DNA of 64,000 bases from Acidaminococcaceae bacterium. Its GTDB lineage: Bacteria > Bacillota > Negativicutes > Acidaminococcales > Acidaminococcaceae. This document shows positions 35,969 through 47,410 of this stretch, piece after piece (positions within the stretch are counted from its first letter, which is position 1; each line of letters starts with the position of its first letter). Under the pieces are notes generated by a model. The model ran no database searches. It was given only the letters and a program-made list of their open reading frames with translations, and was not told where the DNA came from. The stretch covers positions 1 to 64,000 of the forward strand of contig JAKVKY010000003.1 in assembly GCA_022484685.1 (NCBI GenBank), read 5' to 3'. The position numbers and the translations under genes are program-made.

Positions 35969-37222
35969 TCACGCCACAATCATATCCGGCTCCGCATGCT
36001 TCCGCACTGTTGCCTCCGTGACCACACATTTTTTCACATCATCCCGGGACGGCACTTCGTACATCACATCCCGCATGATACCTTCGATAATAGCCCTGAG
36101 ACCTCTGGCGCCTGTTTCCCGGCGCAAAGCTTCTTCGGCGATGGCTTCAATAGCTCCCTGTTCAAATGTCAGGTCTACGTCATCCATCTTTAAGAAACTC
36201 TGGTACTGTTTAACCAGCGCGTTCTTAGGTTCCTGCAAAATCCTGACCAACGCCTTCTTATCCAGGGAGTCTAACGTTACAACCACCGGCAGACGGCCGG
36301 CAAATTCCGGAATCAGCCCAAACTTCATCAAATCTTCCGGCATCACCTTTTTCAAAATATCGCCGGTATTTTCTTCGCCTTTCTTACGGATATCAGCACC
36401 AAAACCCAGGTTCTTCTCGCTGACCCGGTCTTTGATGATATGTTCCAGACCGGCAAAGGCACCACCGCAGATGAAGAGGATATCCGTCGTGTCAATCTGG
36501 ATAAATTCCTGATGCGGATGTTTACGTCCGCCCTGTGGCGGTACGTTAGAAACCGTACCTTCCAGGATTTTCAGCAGCGCCTGCTGCACGCCTTCCCCGC
36601 TTACATCACGGGTGATAGACATGTTTTCGCCTTTTCTGGCAATCTTATCAATTTCATCGATATAGACGATACCACGCTGGGCCTTCTCAATATCGTAGTC
36701 GGCATTCTGAATCAGCCTGAGCAGGATATTTTCCACATCCTCGCCTACATAGCCGGCTTCCGTTAATGTTGTGGCATCCGCGATTGCAAAGGGCACCTTC
36801 AAAATTTTCGCCAGGGTCTGAGCCAGCAAAGTCTTGCCGCTACCGGTAGGGCCCAGCATCAGGATATTGGACTTTTGCAGTTCCACATCACTGTCGTTAT
36901 CCTCGTTAGCCACCTCATAATTAATGCGTTTATAGTGGTTATACACGGCCACGGATAAAGTCTTTTTCGCTTCTTCCTGCCCGATGACATATTCGTCCAG
37001 GATAGCTTTAATTTCCTTAGGTTTCGGCAACTCTTCCACCGCCAATGGTTCTTTCTCGCCACCCTGGGTGTCTTCCCGGAGGACCTCGTTACACAAAGCT
37101 ATGCATTCGTCGCAAATATAGCCGTTACGCCCGGCGAGCAAACGCTTAACCTGGTCTTCCCGCTTGCCGCAGAAAGAACAAACGATGCCGTTTTCATTGC
37201 CAGTACCATCAGTAAATTTCAT
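35969..37222 (-). CDS. clpX: ATP-dependent Clp protease ATP-binding subunit ClpX
   Basis: This 417-residue AAA+ unfoldase delivers substrates to ClpP. The N-terminal zinc-binding domain has Cys15, Cys18, Cys37 and Cys40. The AAA+ domain has [12 protein letters not shown] (about 126-137), Walker [12 protein letters not shown] and sensor/arginine segments; the ClpP-contact loop is the LGFG motif, seen in [11 protein letters not shown]. It starts 4 nt after clpP ends, so it is co-translated. Confidence 0.97.
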   Translation of the reverse strand: MKFTDGTGNENGIVCSFCGKREDQVKRLLAGRNGYICDECIALCNEVLREDTQGGEKEPLAVEELPKPKEIKAILDEYVIGQEEAKKTLSVAVYNHYKRINYEVANEDNDSDVELQKSNILMLGPTGSGKTLLAQTLAKILKVPFAIADATTLTEAGYVGEDVENILLRLIQNADYDIEKAQRGIVYIDEIDKIARKGENMSITRDVSGEGVQQALLKILEGTVSNVPPQGGRKHPHQEFIQIDTTDILFICGGAFAGLEHIIKDRVSEKNLGFGADIRKKGEENTGDILKKVMPEDLMKFGLIPEFAGRLPVVVTLDSLDKKALVRILQEPKNALVKQYQSFLKMDDVDLTFEQGAIEAIAEEALRRETGARGLRAIIEGIMRDVMYEVPSRDDVKKCVVTEATVRKHAEPDMIVA

Positions 37223-37226
37223 CTTG

Positions 37227-37832
37227 TTACTCCTTATGTTCTTTCACAACCGGCTTACGGGTAATGACTTCATCAATAATACCATAAGCCTTGGCTTCCT
37301 TACTGGTCAGGAAATTATCCCGATTGGTATCCTCCGCGATTTTTTCCTTGGTCTGACCAGTATGTTTAGCCATAACTTCATATAGATCTTCCCGCACCCG
37401 CAAGATTTCCTTGGCGTGGATGGCAATATCCGAAGCCTGACCGCTCACTCCGCCCAGAGGCTGATGAATCAGGACGGTGGAATAAGGCAGGGCAAAACGT
37501 TTGCCCTTGGTACCAGCCATTAACAATACGCTGGCCATACTGGCTGCCATGCCTACACAAATCGTGGATACATCCGGCTTAATATACTGCATGGTATCAT
37601 AAATCGCCATGCCGGCAGAAACGCTGCCGCCGGGACTGTTAATATACAAATGAATATCCTTATCCGGGTTCTCAGATTCCAGGAACAGCAACTGGGCAAT
37701 AACCACATTCGCTGTATTATCATCAATCTCACCGGTCAGGAAAATAATCCTGTCTTTCAGTAAACGGGAATAAATATCGTAGGAACGTTCCCCGTTCCGG
37801 GATTGTTCTACGACGATAGGTACAAAATTCAT
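37227..37832 (-). CDS. clpP: ATP-dependent Clp protease proteolytic subunit ClpP
   Basis: This 201-residue serine protease forms the Clp chamber. The catalytic triad is Ser98 (GMAASMA), His123 (HQPLGG) and Asp172. ATG at 37830-37832 ([10 protein letters not shown]) follows GGAGG and matches the family's N-terminus; an upstream extension is rejected. It lies 61 nt after tig, but an intrinsic terminator occupies that gap. Confidence 0.97.
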   Translation of the reverse strand: MNFVPIVVEQSRNGERSYDIYSRLLKDRIIFLTGEIDDNTANVVIAQLLFLESENPDKDIHLYINSPGGSVSAGMAIYDTMQYIKPDVSTICVGMAASMASVLLMAGTKGKRFALPYSTVLIHQPLGGVSGQASDIAIHAKEILRVREDLYEVMAKHTGQTKEKIAEDTNRDNFLTSKEAKAYGIIDEVITRKPVVKEHKE

Positions 37833-37854
37833 AGATCCTCCTTCACAAAATGGC

Positions 37855-37887
37855 AAAAAAGGCGGCAGGAGATTATGCTCCGCCGCC
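37855..37887 (-). terminator. Intrinsic terminator between tig and clpP
   Basis: A GC-rich stem with one bulge (37861-37871 with 37878-37887) is followed on the minus strand by six T (37855-37860). It starts right after the tig stop, leaving no room for a promoter before the clpP ribosome-binding site. Confidence 0.8.
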
Positions 37888-37893
37888 TCAAAA

Positions 37894-39177
37894 TTACTTA
37901 GCGCTGTCGATGACCACATGCGCAGCCTTGCGGCGCAGGATGTTAGCTAAAAGCAGGCCCATGGTATTGTTACCCTTGATAATGCTCTTAACGTCCTGAA
38001 CGCTGGCACCGTGCTGATCAGCAATAGCTTTGATTTCAGCATCTACGTCCTTCATATCTACCTGGATGTTTTCTTTCTTTGCGATAGCATCCAGTACCAA
38101 ATCCGTACGTACTGCTTCTTCAGCGCGAGCTTTTTGAGCTTCGCGCAGCTTTGCCATATCCATGCCGGTATACTGCAGATAAGATTCTAAGCTCATCTTG
38201 CGGCTTTCCAGGCTCAGCTTCATCTCTTCAATCATCTGGCTGATCTTATCTTCAATCATCACGCCGGGAATTTCAAACTTGGCATTCTTTACGGCGGTAT
38301 CTACCAGATCTTTTTCGTACATATTCTTGGTATCTTCTGCGGCAGCGGCTTCCATCTGTTTCCTGTATTCAGCCTTCAACTCGGCAACCGTTTTCACATC
38401 CGTGTTAGCTGCTACATATTCATCAGTGAGTTCCGGCAGTTCCTTGTGCTTAACTTCCTGGATATTAACCTTGAAGACAGCTTCCTTACCGGCCAATTCC
38501 TTAACGAAATAGGTTTCCGGGAAAGTTACGTCTACATCGGTAGCGTCACCTTTCTTTAAACCAATCAGTTGATCCTCGAACCCGGGGATGAAAGAGCCGG
38601 AACCAACTTCCAGGGGATAACCTTTGCCTTCGCCGCCGCTAAACGGTTCCCCGTCCACGGTACCAGCAAAGTCAATGACGGCGAAATCGCCCTTTTCGAT
38701 AATGGCATCTGCCGGAGCGGCTACCATCTTAGCATGACGGTTACGCAGTTCGTTTACTGCCTTGTCAACTTCTTCGTCCGTCACCTTAATTTCTTTTTTA
38801 TCTACATGCAGGCCCTTGTATTCACCCAGTTCCGGTTCCGGACGCAGGGTAACCTTCAGGTTCATATCCAGGTCCTTGTTTTCCTCAAAGGTGTACTTAT
38901 CCATCTTGGGATCAGAAACCGGAACCAGTTTTTCTTGCTCGACAGCTTCGGAATAAGCCTTATTGGCTATCAGCTCAAAAGCTTCCTGCTTTACAGAATC
39001 TTTACCATAATGCATCTCTATGATTTGGCGCGGAGCTTTGCCTTTACGGAAACCGGGAATCTTGACCTCATTGGCAATCTTAGCGACCGCCTGTTTAAAT
39101 CCCTTGTTGACATCAGCGGCAGGCGCCGTGATATGTAAGGTTGCTTCATTGCCTTCTCTGGTTACTTGCACGTTCAT
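37894..39177 (-). CDS. tig: Trigger factor
   Basis: This 427-residue ribosome-associated chaperone has an N-terminal ribosome-binding domain with the signature [14 protein letters not shown] (about 40-53), a PPIase (FKBP-like) domain (about 155-245, [17 protein letters not shown]...[15 protein letters not shown]) and a C-terminal helical chaperone domain. The ATG follows GGGAGG. tig-clpP-clpX is the common order in Firmicutes. Confidence 0.96.
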   Translation of the reverse strand: MNVQVTREGNEATLHITAPAADVNKGFKQAVAKIANEVKIPGFRKGKAPRQIIEMHYGKDSVKQEAFELIANKAYSEAVEQEKLVPVSDPKMDKYTFEENKDLDMNLKVTLRPEPELGEYKGLHVDKKEIKVTDEEVDKAVNELRNRHAKMVAAPADAIIEKGDFAVIDFAGTVDGEPFSGGEGKGYPLEVGSGSFIPGFEDQLIGLKKGDATDVDVTFPETYFVKELAGKEAVFKVNIQEVKHKELPELTDEYVAANTDVKTVAELKAEYRKQMEAAAAEDTKNMYEKDLVDTAVKNAKFEIPGVMIEDKISQMIEEMKLSLESRKMSLESYLQYTGMDMAKLREAQKARAEEAVRTDLVLDAIAKKENIQVDMKDVDAEIKAIADQHGASVQDVKSIIKGNNTMGLLLANILRRKAAHVVIDSAK

Positions 39178-39256
39178 TTGAAAATCCTCCCTTAATATAT
39201 AATCACTCTCAAATTAGTATGGGGAAAACGGCTAAGCATGCTTATCCATTTTTTAA

Positions 39257-39297
39257 TGATACTATATTATTTTAGCACAAGCCGTTCAAGTTGACAA
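39257..39297 (-). promoter_or_regulatory. Promoter region of tig
   Basis: Two overlapping promoters with 17-nt spacers can be read on the minus strand: TTGTCA (39292-39297) with TAAAAT (39269-39274), and TTGAAC with TATAGT just downstream. The 39257-39280 part is nearly the same as the sequence upstream of lon. Confidence 0.65.
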
Positions 39298-39302
39298 GAT
39301 AT

Positions 39303-39330
39303 AAAAAGCCCAACGCATAAGCATTGGGCT
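39303..39330 (-). terminator. Terminator of tRNA-Gly
   Basis: AGCCCAA/TTGGGCT stem (39307-39313 with 39324-39330) is followed by a T-run on the minus strand. Confidence 0.8.
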
Positions 39331-39339
39331 GAAAAAATC

Positions 39340-39414
39340 TGGAGCGGAAAACGAGGCTCGAACTCGCGACCCCAACCTTGGCAAGGTTGTGCTCTACCAC
39401 TGAGCTATTTCCGC
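39340..39414 (-). tRNA. tRNA-Gly (anticodon GCC)
   Basis: This 75-nt cloverleaf includes an encoded CCA (complement at 39340-39342). Acceptor GCGGAAA pairs with TTTCCGC, the D-arm reads AGCTCAGTGGTAGAGC, the anticodon loop TTGCCAA has GCC (complement 39380-39382), and the T-arm has GTTCGAGCC. Discriminator is U, as expected for tRNA-Gly. Confidence 0.95.
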
Positions 39415-39431
39415 AATCAATGACGTGATTT

Positions 39432-39460
39432 ATTATAAGCAATAGAAGAAAATTTGTCAA
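39432..39460 (-). promoter_or_regulatory. Promoter of tRNA-Gly
   Basis: Perfect TTGACA (39455-39460), a 17-nt spacer and perfect TATAAT (39432-39437), 18 nt upstream of the tRNA 5' end. Confidence 0.85.
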
Positions 39461-39504
39461 GCCATGCCATGTTTTTCCCGGGAAATATTTTTAGCACCAG
39501 GAAA

Positions 39505-41112
39505 TTAGAAAATTCCCAGCACCAGCTGACTTACATTTTTACTATGATCGCTGATACGCTTCATATTAATGATAAGTTCCATCAGCACGAAACCAGCCTG
39601 CGGTGAACAGGTACCTTCCTGTAAGCGCTGAATATGACTCTTACGCATCTCTTTCTGGAAAGCTTTAACCTCCCGGCATTTATCCCAGGCTTTCTTGGCC
39701 AGCTCCTGGTCATCTTTTTCCAAAGCTTCCAAACTCATAGAGGCTGCCGCCACGGTTAGCATACCCAGTTGATGCAGTTCTGCTCTGGCCGGTTCTGAAA
39801 ACTCCACCCGCTCACCAAAAATACTGCGGGCACGTTTAGCCAGGGTCTCGCCATGGTCGCCGATCCGTTCCAGATCGGAAACCGCATGGAGCAAACCCGT
39901 ATGCCGGCTGCTTAACTCATCAGAAAGGCCCGTTTCCGAAATCTTAGTCAGGTAGACGGTGATATCTTCTTCCAGATCATCCACTACCGGTTCATGTTCC
40001 AGGACATACTTAACTTTTTCCTCATCATAACTATCCAAAGACTCCAGTGCAACCTGTACATCTTTAATGGCAATCTGTCCCATCCGCACTACTTCTTTAG
40101 TAGCCAGACCCAGGGCTACGCCCGGTGTACGCAGCATATTGTCGTCCAAATAGACAGGCCGGCGATTAATAATTTCGCCTTTTTCCGGCAACAGATGTTC
40201 CACCAGTTTAATAAAAGGGCTGGCCAGCGGTAAAAAGATCAAGGTATTCAACACGTTAAAAGCAGAGTGGGCATTGGCAATCTGTCTGGCAATATCTCCT
40301 GCCGGAGAAATATATTTTACCAAATCTACAAAGTAGCCCAGGAAACAGATAAAAATGATACAACCGAAAAAGTTAAACAGAACATGGCTTAAAGCCACCC
40401 GCTTAGCTGTAGCATTGGTATGAAAAGCTGCCAGGACCGCCGTGATACAGGTACCGATATTGTCGCCTAAAAGAACAGGAATAGCTCCTTCCAGAGGAAT
40501 GAGACCCTGTCCCGCCATCGCCATCAGGATACCAATCGTAGCCGCGCTGCTCTGCACACAAATGGTCATCAAAGTACCTACCGCCACGCCTAAAAGCGGC
40601 TGCGCCGCAAAACGGGAGATAAAGGTCACAAACCCATGGTATTCACGAAGCGGCATGGCCGCCTGACTCATCAGGTTCATACCCAGCATCAAAAGGCCAA
40701 AGCCCAACAGGACCTGTCCCACAAAACGGGGACGATCCCTTTTGGCTAACAACTGCATCAAAAAGCCTACAAAAATAAGCACCGTCACGTAATCGGCCAG
40801 GTTAAACGCAATTAACTGAGCCGTGATGGTCGTGCCGATATTTGCGCCCATGACAATTCCAAAAGCCTGCTTTAAAGTTAAAAGCCCTGCGTTGACCAAA
40901 CCTACCGTCATCACGGTAGTCGCACTACTGGACTGCAGCAGAGCCGTCACTACGGCACCTACCACCACGCCCATGGCTAAGACACCGGTCAAGGCGGCCA
41001 GAAACTGTTGCAATTTGGCGCCAGCTGCCTTTTGCAAACCGTCGCCCATTAGTTGCATGCCGTAAAGGAATAAGGCAATGCCACCTAAGAAAGTGCAAAC
41101 AAAAATCAGCAT
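39505..41112 (-). CDS. Na+/phosphate symporter family protein with PhoU-like domain (NptA/YqeW-like)
   Basis: This 535-residue inner-membrane protein has two inverted Na/Pi-cotransporter repeats with QSSSATTVMTVG and QSSAATIGILMA, each next to a GANIGTT- or GDNIGTC-type motif. About eight to nine helices precede a cytoplasmic PhoU-like helical domain (about 340-535). It probably imports or balances phosphate using the Na+ gradient, which this organism builds through methylmalonyl-CoA decarboxylase. ATG at 41110-41112 follows AAGGAG. Phosphate specificity is inferred from the family. Confidence 0.88.
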   Translation of the reverse strand: MLIFVCTFLGGIALFLYGMQLMGDGLQKAAGAKLQQFLAALTGVLAMGVVVGAVVTALLQSSSATTVMTVGLVNAGLLTLKQAFGIVMGANIGTTITAQLIAFNLADYVTVLIFVGFLMQLLAKRDRPRFVGQVLLGFGLLMLGMNLMSQAAMPLREYHGFVTFISRFAAQPLLGVAVGTLMTICVQSSAATIGILMAMAGQGLIPLEGAIPVLLGDNIGTCITAVLAAFHTNATAKRVALSHVLFNFFGCIIFICFLGYFVDLVKYISPAGDIARQIANAHSAFNVLNTLIFLPLASPFIKLVEHLLPEKGEIINRRPVYLDDNMLRTPGVALGLATKEVVRMGQIAIKDVQVALESLDSYDEEKVKYVLEHEPVVDDLEEDITVYLTKISETGLSDELSSRHTGLLHAVSDLERIGDHGETLAKRARSIFGERVEFSEPARAELHQLGMLTVAAASMSLEALEKDDQELAKKAWDKCREVKAFQKEMRKSHIQRLQEGTCSPQAGFVLMELIINMKRISDHSKNVSQLVLGIF

Positions 41113-41231
41113 GTGTGCTCCTTCACTTAAACTAAATCTGCTGCTAAAAAAAGCTTTTGGTGATAGTTTAACATAGATTACCGGCCTTGACAACGGTCAA
41201 GATAATTAGTCGCAATATCCAGAAAACGAAG

Positions 41232-41298
41232 AAGGCGGCTCTACCGAGCCGCCTTCCTTGGAGGTGTATCCAGGCAAGAGCCACATGCTCTTTGCCGG
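41232..41298 (-). terminator. Tandem hairpins after the pyruvate:ferredoxin oxidoreductase gene
   Basis: A first stem near 41273-41298 (GGCAAGAGC-type, one bulge) is followed by a perfect 10-bp stem AAGGCGGCTC/GAGCCGCCTT (41232-41241 with 41246-41255) and then CTTCGTTTTC on the minus strand. The second is the likely terminator. Confidence 0.7.
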
Positions 41299-41305
41299 TT
41301 AATCT

Positions 41306-44812
<3,507 letters not shown>

Positions 44813-44894
44813 GCTTACTTCACCCTTCTTTCATTAAAATAAGTTGTAGCATATAAATACCCACATGCGTATATAGCAGATACCTATTCAATTT

Positions 44895-44923
44895 ATTATA
44901 TCCCATACTTTTCCTGCCTGCAA
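44895..44923 (-). promoter_or_regulatory. Promoter of the PFOR gene
   Basis: TTGCAG (44918-44923), a 17-nt spacer and perfect TATAAT (44895-44900) on the minus strand, about 85 nt upstream of the start codon. Confidence 0.75.
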
Positions 44924-44965
44924 CTATTCTTCTACCTTTTTGCAAAATCTTTACTTTTACATGTA

Positions 44966-44974
44966 TGTTATAAT
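44966..44974 (+). promoter_or_regulatory. Extended -10 promoter of the small gene at 45005
   Basis: TGTTATAAT on the plus strand has the TGn extension and perfect -10 box, but no good -35 at standard spacing. It is about 30 nt before the start codon, so the leader is very short. Confidence 0.55.
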
Positions 44975-45004
44975 GGAAATAACAATTAGAAGGAAAGTTG
45001 AGGA

Positions 45005-45517
45005 ATGAATATGGATACTTTAAGCTGTCAGATAGTTGCATTGCTCTCGGGAATTTTTCAATGTGAACCACAGGTGCAGGAGGAAGGCCGGGCCACCGTC
45101 ATCAGGATTGAAAATCCCAGCGGCGGACTGCCACTTTTAGTAACCGTCAGTTCCTGGAACGACATCCGGGTTCAACCCGGCAAGACACCCCGTTATTATC
45201 CAGCCGACGACCTGACCAGTCTGGAAAAAGATTTGCAAGCCTATGCTGCCGGTCAAAAAGTGGTCGTTGATACCGTAGATGTTGATGGTCATGCCACTAA
45301 AGAAGATCGTTTTATCAAGCTGTGTCAGTTAGATAATCTGGATGCAGCTGGTCTCTGGCAGTTAGCAGTGGACATCGGTCTGATTGGCAGCCAGGAATTG
45401 GACCACCTCTTACTCACCGGCGGTAAATTCCGTGTGCAGTTCTGGGATGCCGCCCATAATTTTATTTTTAAATATAAAGTAGATAAACTAATCAAGGTTC
45501 CCGCAGAAAAATCGTAA
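45005..45517 (+). CDS. Unrecognised soluble protein, 170 residues
   Basis: I do not recognise this protein. It is acidic, has no membrane helix or signal peptide and looks alpha/beta. A hydrophobic strand (GGLPLLVTVSSW) and a basic/proline patch (RVQPGKTPRYYPADD) come first, then a helix (TSLEKDLQAYAAG), and a C-terminal part with QELDHLLLTGGKFRVQFWDAAHNFIFKYKVDK. It is divergently transcribed from the PFOR gene and ends at a bidirectional terminator shared with hcp. A GAGGA site is at the first ATG, with a second ATG two codons on. Codon use looks like that of its neighbours, so it is probably a real gene. Confidence 0.7.
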   Translation: MNMDTLSCQIVALLSGIFQCEPQVQEEGRATVIRIENPSGGLPLLVTVSSWNDIRVQPGKTPRYYPADDLTSLEKDLQAYAAGQKVVVDTVDVDGHATKEDRFIKLCQLDNLDAAGLWQLAVDIGLIGSQELDHLLLTGGKFRVQFWDAAHNFIFKYKVDKLIKVPAEKS

Positions 45518-45556
45518 GTGCTATTGCCATACCAAAAATTTTTACCGAAAAACCAA

Positions 45557-45586
45557 AAGCCGCTGACAATTTTTTGCCAGCGGCTT
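45557..45586. terminator. Bidirectional terminator between the 45005 gene and hcp
   Basis: A 9-bp stem AAGCCGCTG/CAGCGGCTT (45557-45565 with 45578-45586) has a T-run on the plus side (AAGTTTTTTTATTT) and TTGGTTTTTC on the minus side, serving both convergent genes. Confidence 0.85.
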
Positions 45587-45643
45587 AAGTTTTTTTATTT
45601 GCTTACTATAATTTAAACTTTTCAGGACTTACTATACAATTTT

Positions 45644-47203
45644 TTATTTTCCAAGCAGTGTTTTTAAGTCAGCTTCAGGAGTGGTAATCGGCGCAATACC
45701 ATAATTATCTACCAGGAACTTTAAGACATTCGGAGAAATGAACGCCGGTAAAGTGGGACCAAGACGGATATTCTTGATACCCAGATGGAGCAGGGTCAAA
45801 AGGATGCAGACCGCTTTTTGCTCGTACCAGGACAGAACCATAGACAGTGGCAGCTCGTTGACGCCACACTTGAAGGCACCTGCTAACGCTACTGCCACCT
45901 GGATAGCACTATAAGCATCGTTGCACTGGCCCATATCCATCAAGCGGGGCAGACCGCCAATCGTACCTAAGTCCAAATCATTAAAACGATATTTGCCGCA
46001 GGCCAGAGTTAAAACCACACTGTCTTTAGGCGTTTGCTTCACAAATTCCGTGTAATAGTTACGACCAGGTTTAGCGCCATCACAACCTGCCACCAGGAAG
46101 AAATGCTTAATAGCTCCAGCCTTTACTGCCTCGATTACCTTGTCTGCCACACCCAAAACCGTACCGTGGCCAAAACCTGTCATCACAGTCTTGCCGCCGT
46201 TAATGCCGGTACGTTCTTGAGCTGCAGCATACCCGCCCAGCTCCAGAGCCTTGGCAATTACAGGAGCAAAATCTTTTCTTTCATCAATGTGTGTTACACC
46301 GGGGAATGATACTACTTCTGTGGTGTAAACCCGGTCCAGATAGCTGGCGCGTGGCGGCATCAGGCAGTTCGTAGTAAAGAGTATAGGCGCCGGCAGTTTA
46401 TCAAACTCCTTCTGCTGATTCTGCCAGGCCGTGCCAAAATTACCTTTCAGGTGTTTATAGGCTTTCAGCTTCGGATACGCATGAGCCGGCAGCATCTCAC
46501 CATGAGTATAGATGTTGATGCCTTTGCCCTCGGTTTGCTTAAGTAGCAGTTCCAGATCCTTTAAATCATGACCGGTAACCACGATGAAAGGTCCCTTCTC
46601 AATGGTCAAAGGTACCGTGGTGGGAACAGGATTACCGTAACTTTCAGTGTTGGCCTTGTCCAAAAGGGCCATGCATTTGAAGTTTACCTCGCCCACTTTT
46701 AAAACCAGCGGTAACAATTCCTGCATGCTTAAATCAGCACCAACCGCCGCCAAACCCTCGGCAAAAAAGTTATCTACATCCTGATCTTTATAACCCAGTA
46801 CTGCCGCATGGTACGCATACGCGGCCATACCGCGCAGGCCGAATAAAATCAAAGACTTTAGGGAGCGAATATCAACATCCGCGGCCTGCCACAATTGCTT
46901 CATATCATAAGCCGTCAGCTTTTCTCCGGCTACAGCTTGTGTTTTGGCAATCTGCTGCTCCAGGGTAGCATCATTAAAGTTAACATTAGTAATGGTGGTG
47001 AACAAACCCTCAATTAGAACTGCCGCCACCGCCGCCGGTACCTGCCTGCCGTTAAACTTTCCGGACAGGGCGATCAAGGTACCCGTCAACTGGTCCTGCA
47101 GACCTGCCGTTGCAAACTTCTTGCCGCACACGCCGGCCATACCGGTGCAACCAGTTCCACACATGGTCTGCTCGCATTGATAACAAAACATTTTCTGTTC
47201 CAT
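45644..47203 (-). CDS. hcp: Hybrid cluster protein (hydroxylamine reductase)
   Basis: This 519-residue cytoplasmic Fe-S protein has an N-terminal Cys motif CYQCEQT...CGTGCTGMAGVCGK (Cys7, 10, 19, 26) for the cubane. Downstream are hybrid-cluster ligands: ETHGEM-type His/Glu as YTHGEMLPAHAYP, then TTNCLMPP, AGCDGAKPGRNYYT and LACGKYRFN. It reduces hydroxylamine in vitro and is linked to nitric oxide and nitrosative stress in anaerobes. It is monocistronic between two terminators. An inverted repeat upstream (47284-47297) might be a regulator site, but I could not match it to a known consensus. Confidence 0.95.
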   Translation of the reverse strand: MEQKMFCYQCEQTMCGTGCTGMAGVCGKKFATAGLQDQLTGTLIALSGKFNGRQVPAAVAAVLIEGLFTTITNVNFNDATLEQQIAKTQAVAGEKLTAYDMKQLWQAADVDIRSLKSLILFGLRGMAAYAYHAAVLGYKDQDVDNFFAEGLAAVGADLSMQELLPLVLKVGEVNFKCMALLDKANTESYGNPVPTTVPLTIEKGPFIVVTGHDLKDLELLLKQTEGKGINIYTHGEMLPAHAYPKLKAYKHLKGNFGTAWQNQQKEFDKLPAPILFTTNCLMPPRASYLDRVYTTEVVSFPGVTHIDERKDFAPVIAKALELGGYAAAQERTGINGGKTVMTGFGHGTVLGVADKVIEAVKAGAIKHFFLVAGCDGAKPGRNYYTEFVKQTPKDSVVLTLACGKYRFNDLDLGTIGGLPRLMDMGQCNDAYSAIQVAVALAGAFKCGVNELPLSMVLSWYEQKAVCILLTLLHLGIKNIRLGPTLPAFISPNVLKFLVDNYGIAPITTPEADLKTLLGK

Positions 47204-47283
47204 CTAATAACCTCCTCTATCATTTACCTGATAAATTACAAATCCTCACACCCTCATTGTAAGACCGGCAGCTAGAAAAAGCT

Positions 47284-47297
47284 GTTGTAAAAACAAC
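47284..47297. promoter_or_regulatory. Small inverted repeat upstream of hcp
   Basis: GTTGT-AAAA-ACAAC lies about 80 nt upstream of the hcp start. Symmetry suggests a possible CRP/FNR-type or other dimeric regulator site, but the half-sites are short and no family consensus was recognised. Confidence 0.25.
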
Positions 47298-47303
47298 GGG
47301 CGT

Positions 47304-47333
47304 AAAAAAATAGTGCCGGTAAATTTCCGGCAC
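47304..47333 (-). terminator. Terminator of the lyase-ade operon
   Basis: GTGCCGG/CCGGCAC stem (47313-47319 with 47327-47333, 7-nt loop) is followed by TATTTTTTTA on the minus strand. Confidence 0.85.
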
Positions 47334-47410
47334 CATTCTCGCTTATAATTAGCAAAGCATTTTTAAGAACTAAGCAAGTTCTTCCAATAATTTTTTTCTC
47401 TGACAAAATC

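Noticed and set aside
39272-39460. Short minus-strand open frame spanning tRNA-Gly
   Set aside because: It reads through the tRNA, its promoter and its terminator, so it is not a gene.
47284-47297. Inverted repeat upstream of hcp as an HcpR or Rex site
   Set aside because: The half-sites are only five bases and do not match the consensus I recall for either regulator; kept only as a low-confidence site.
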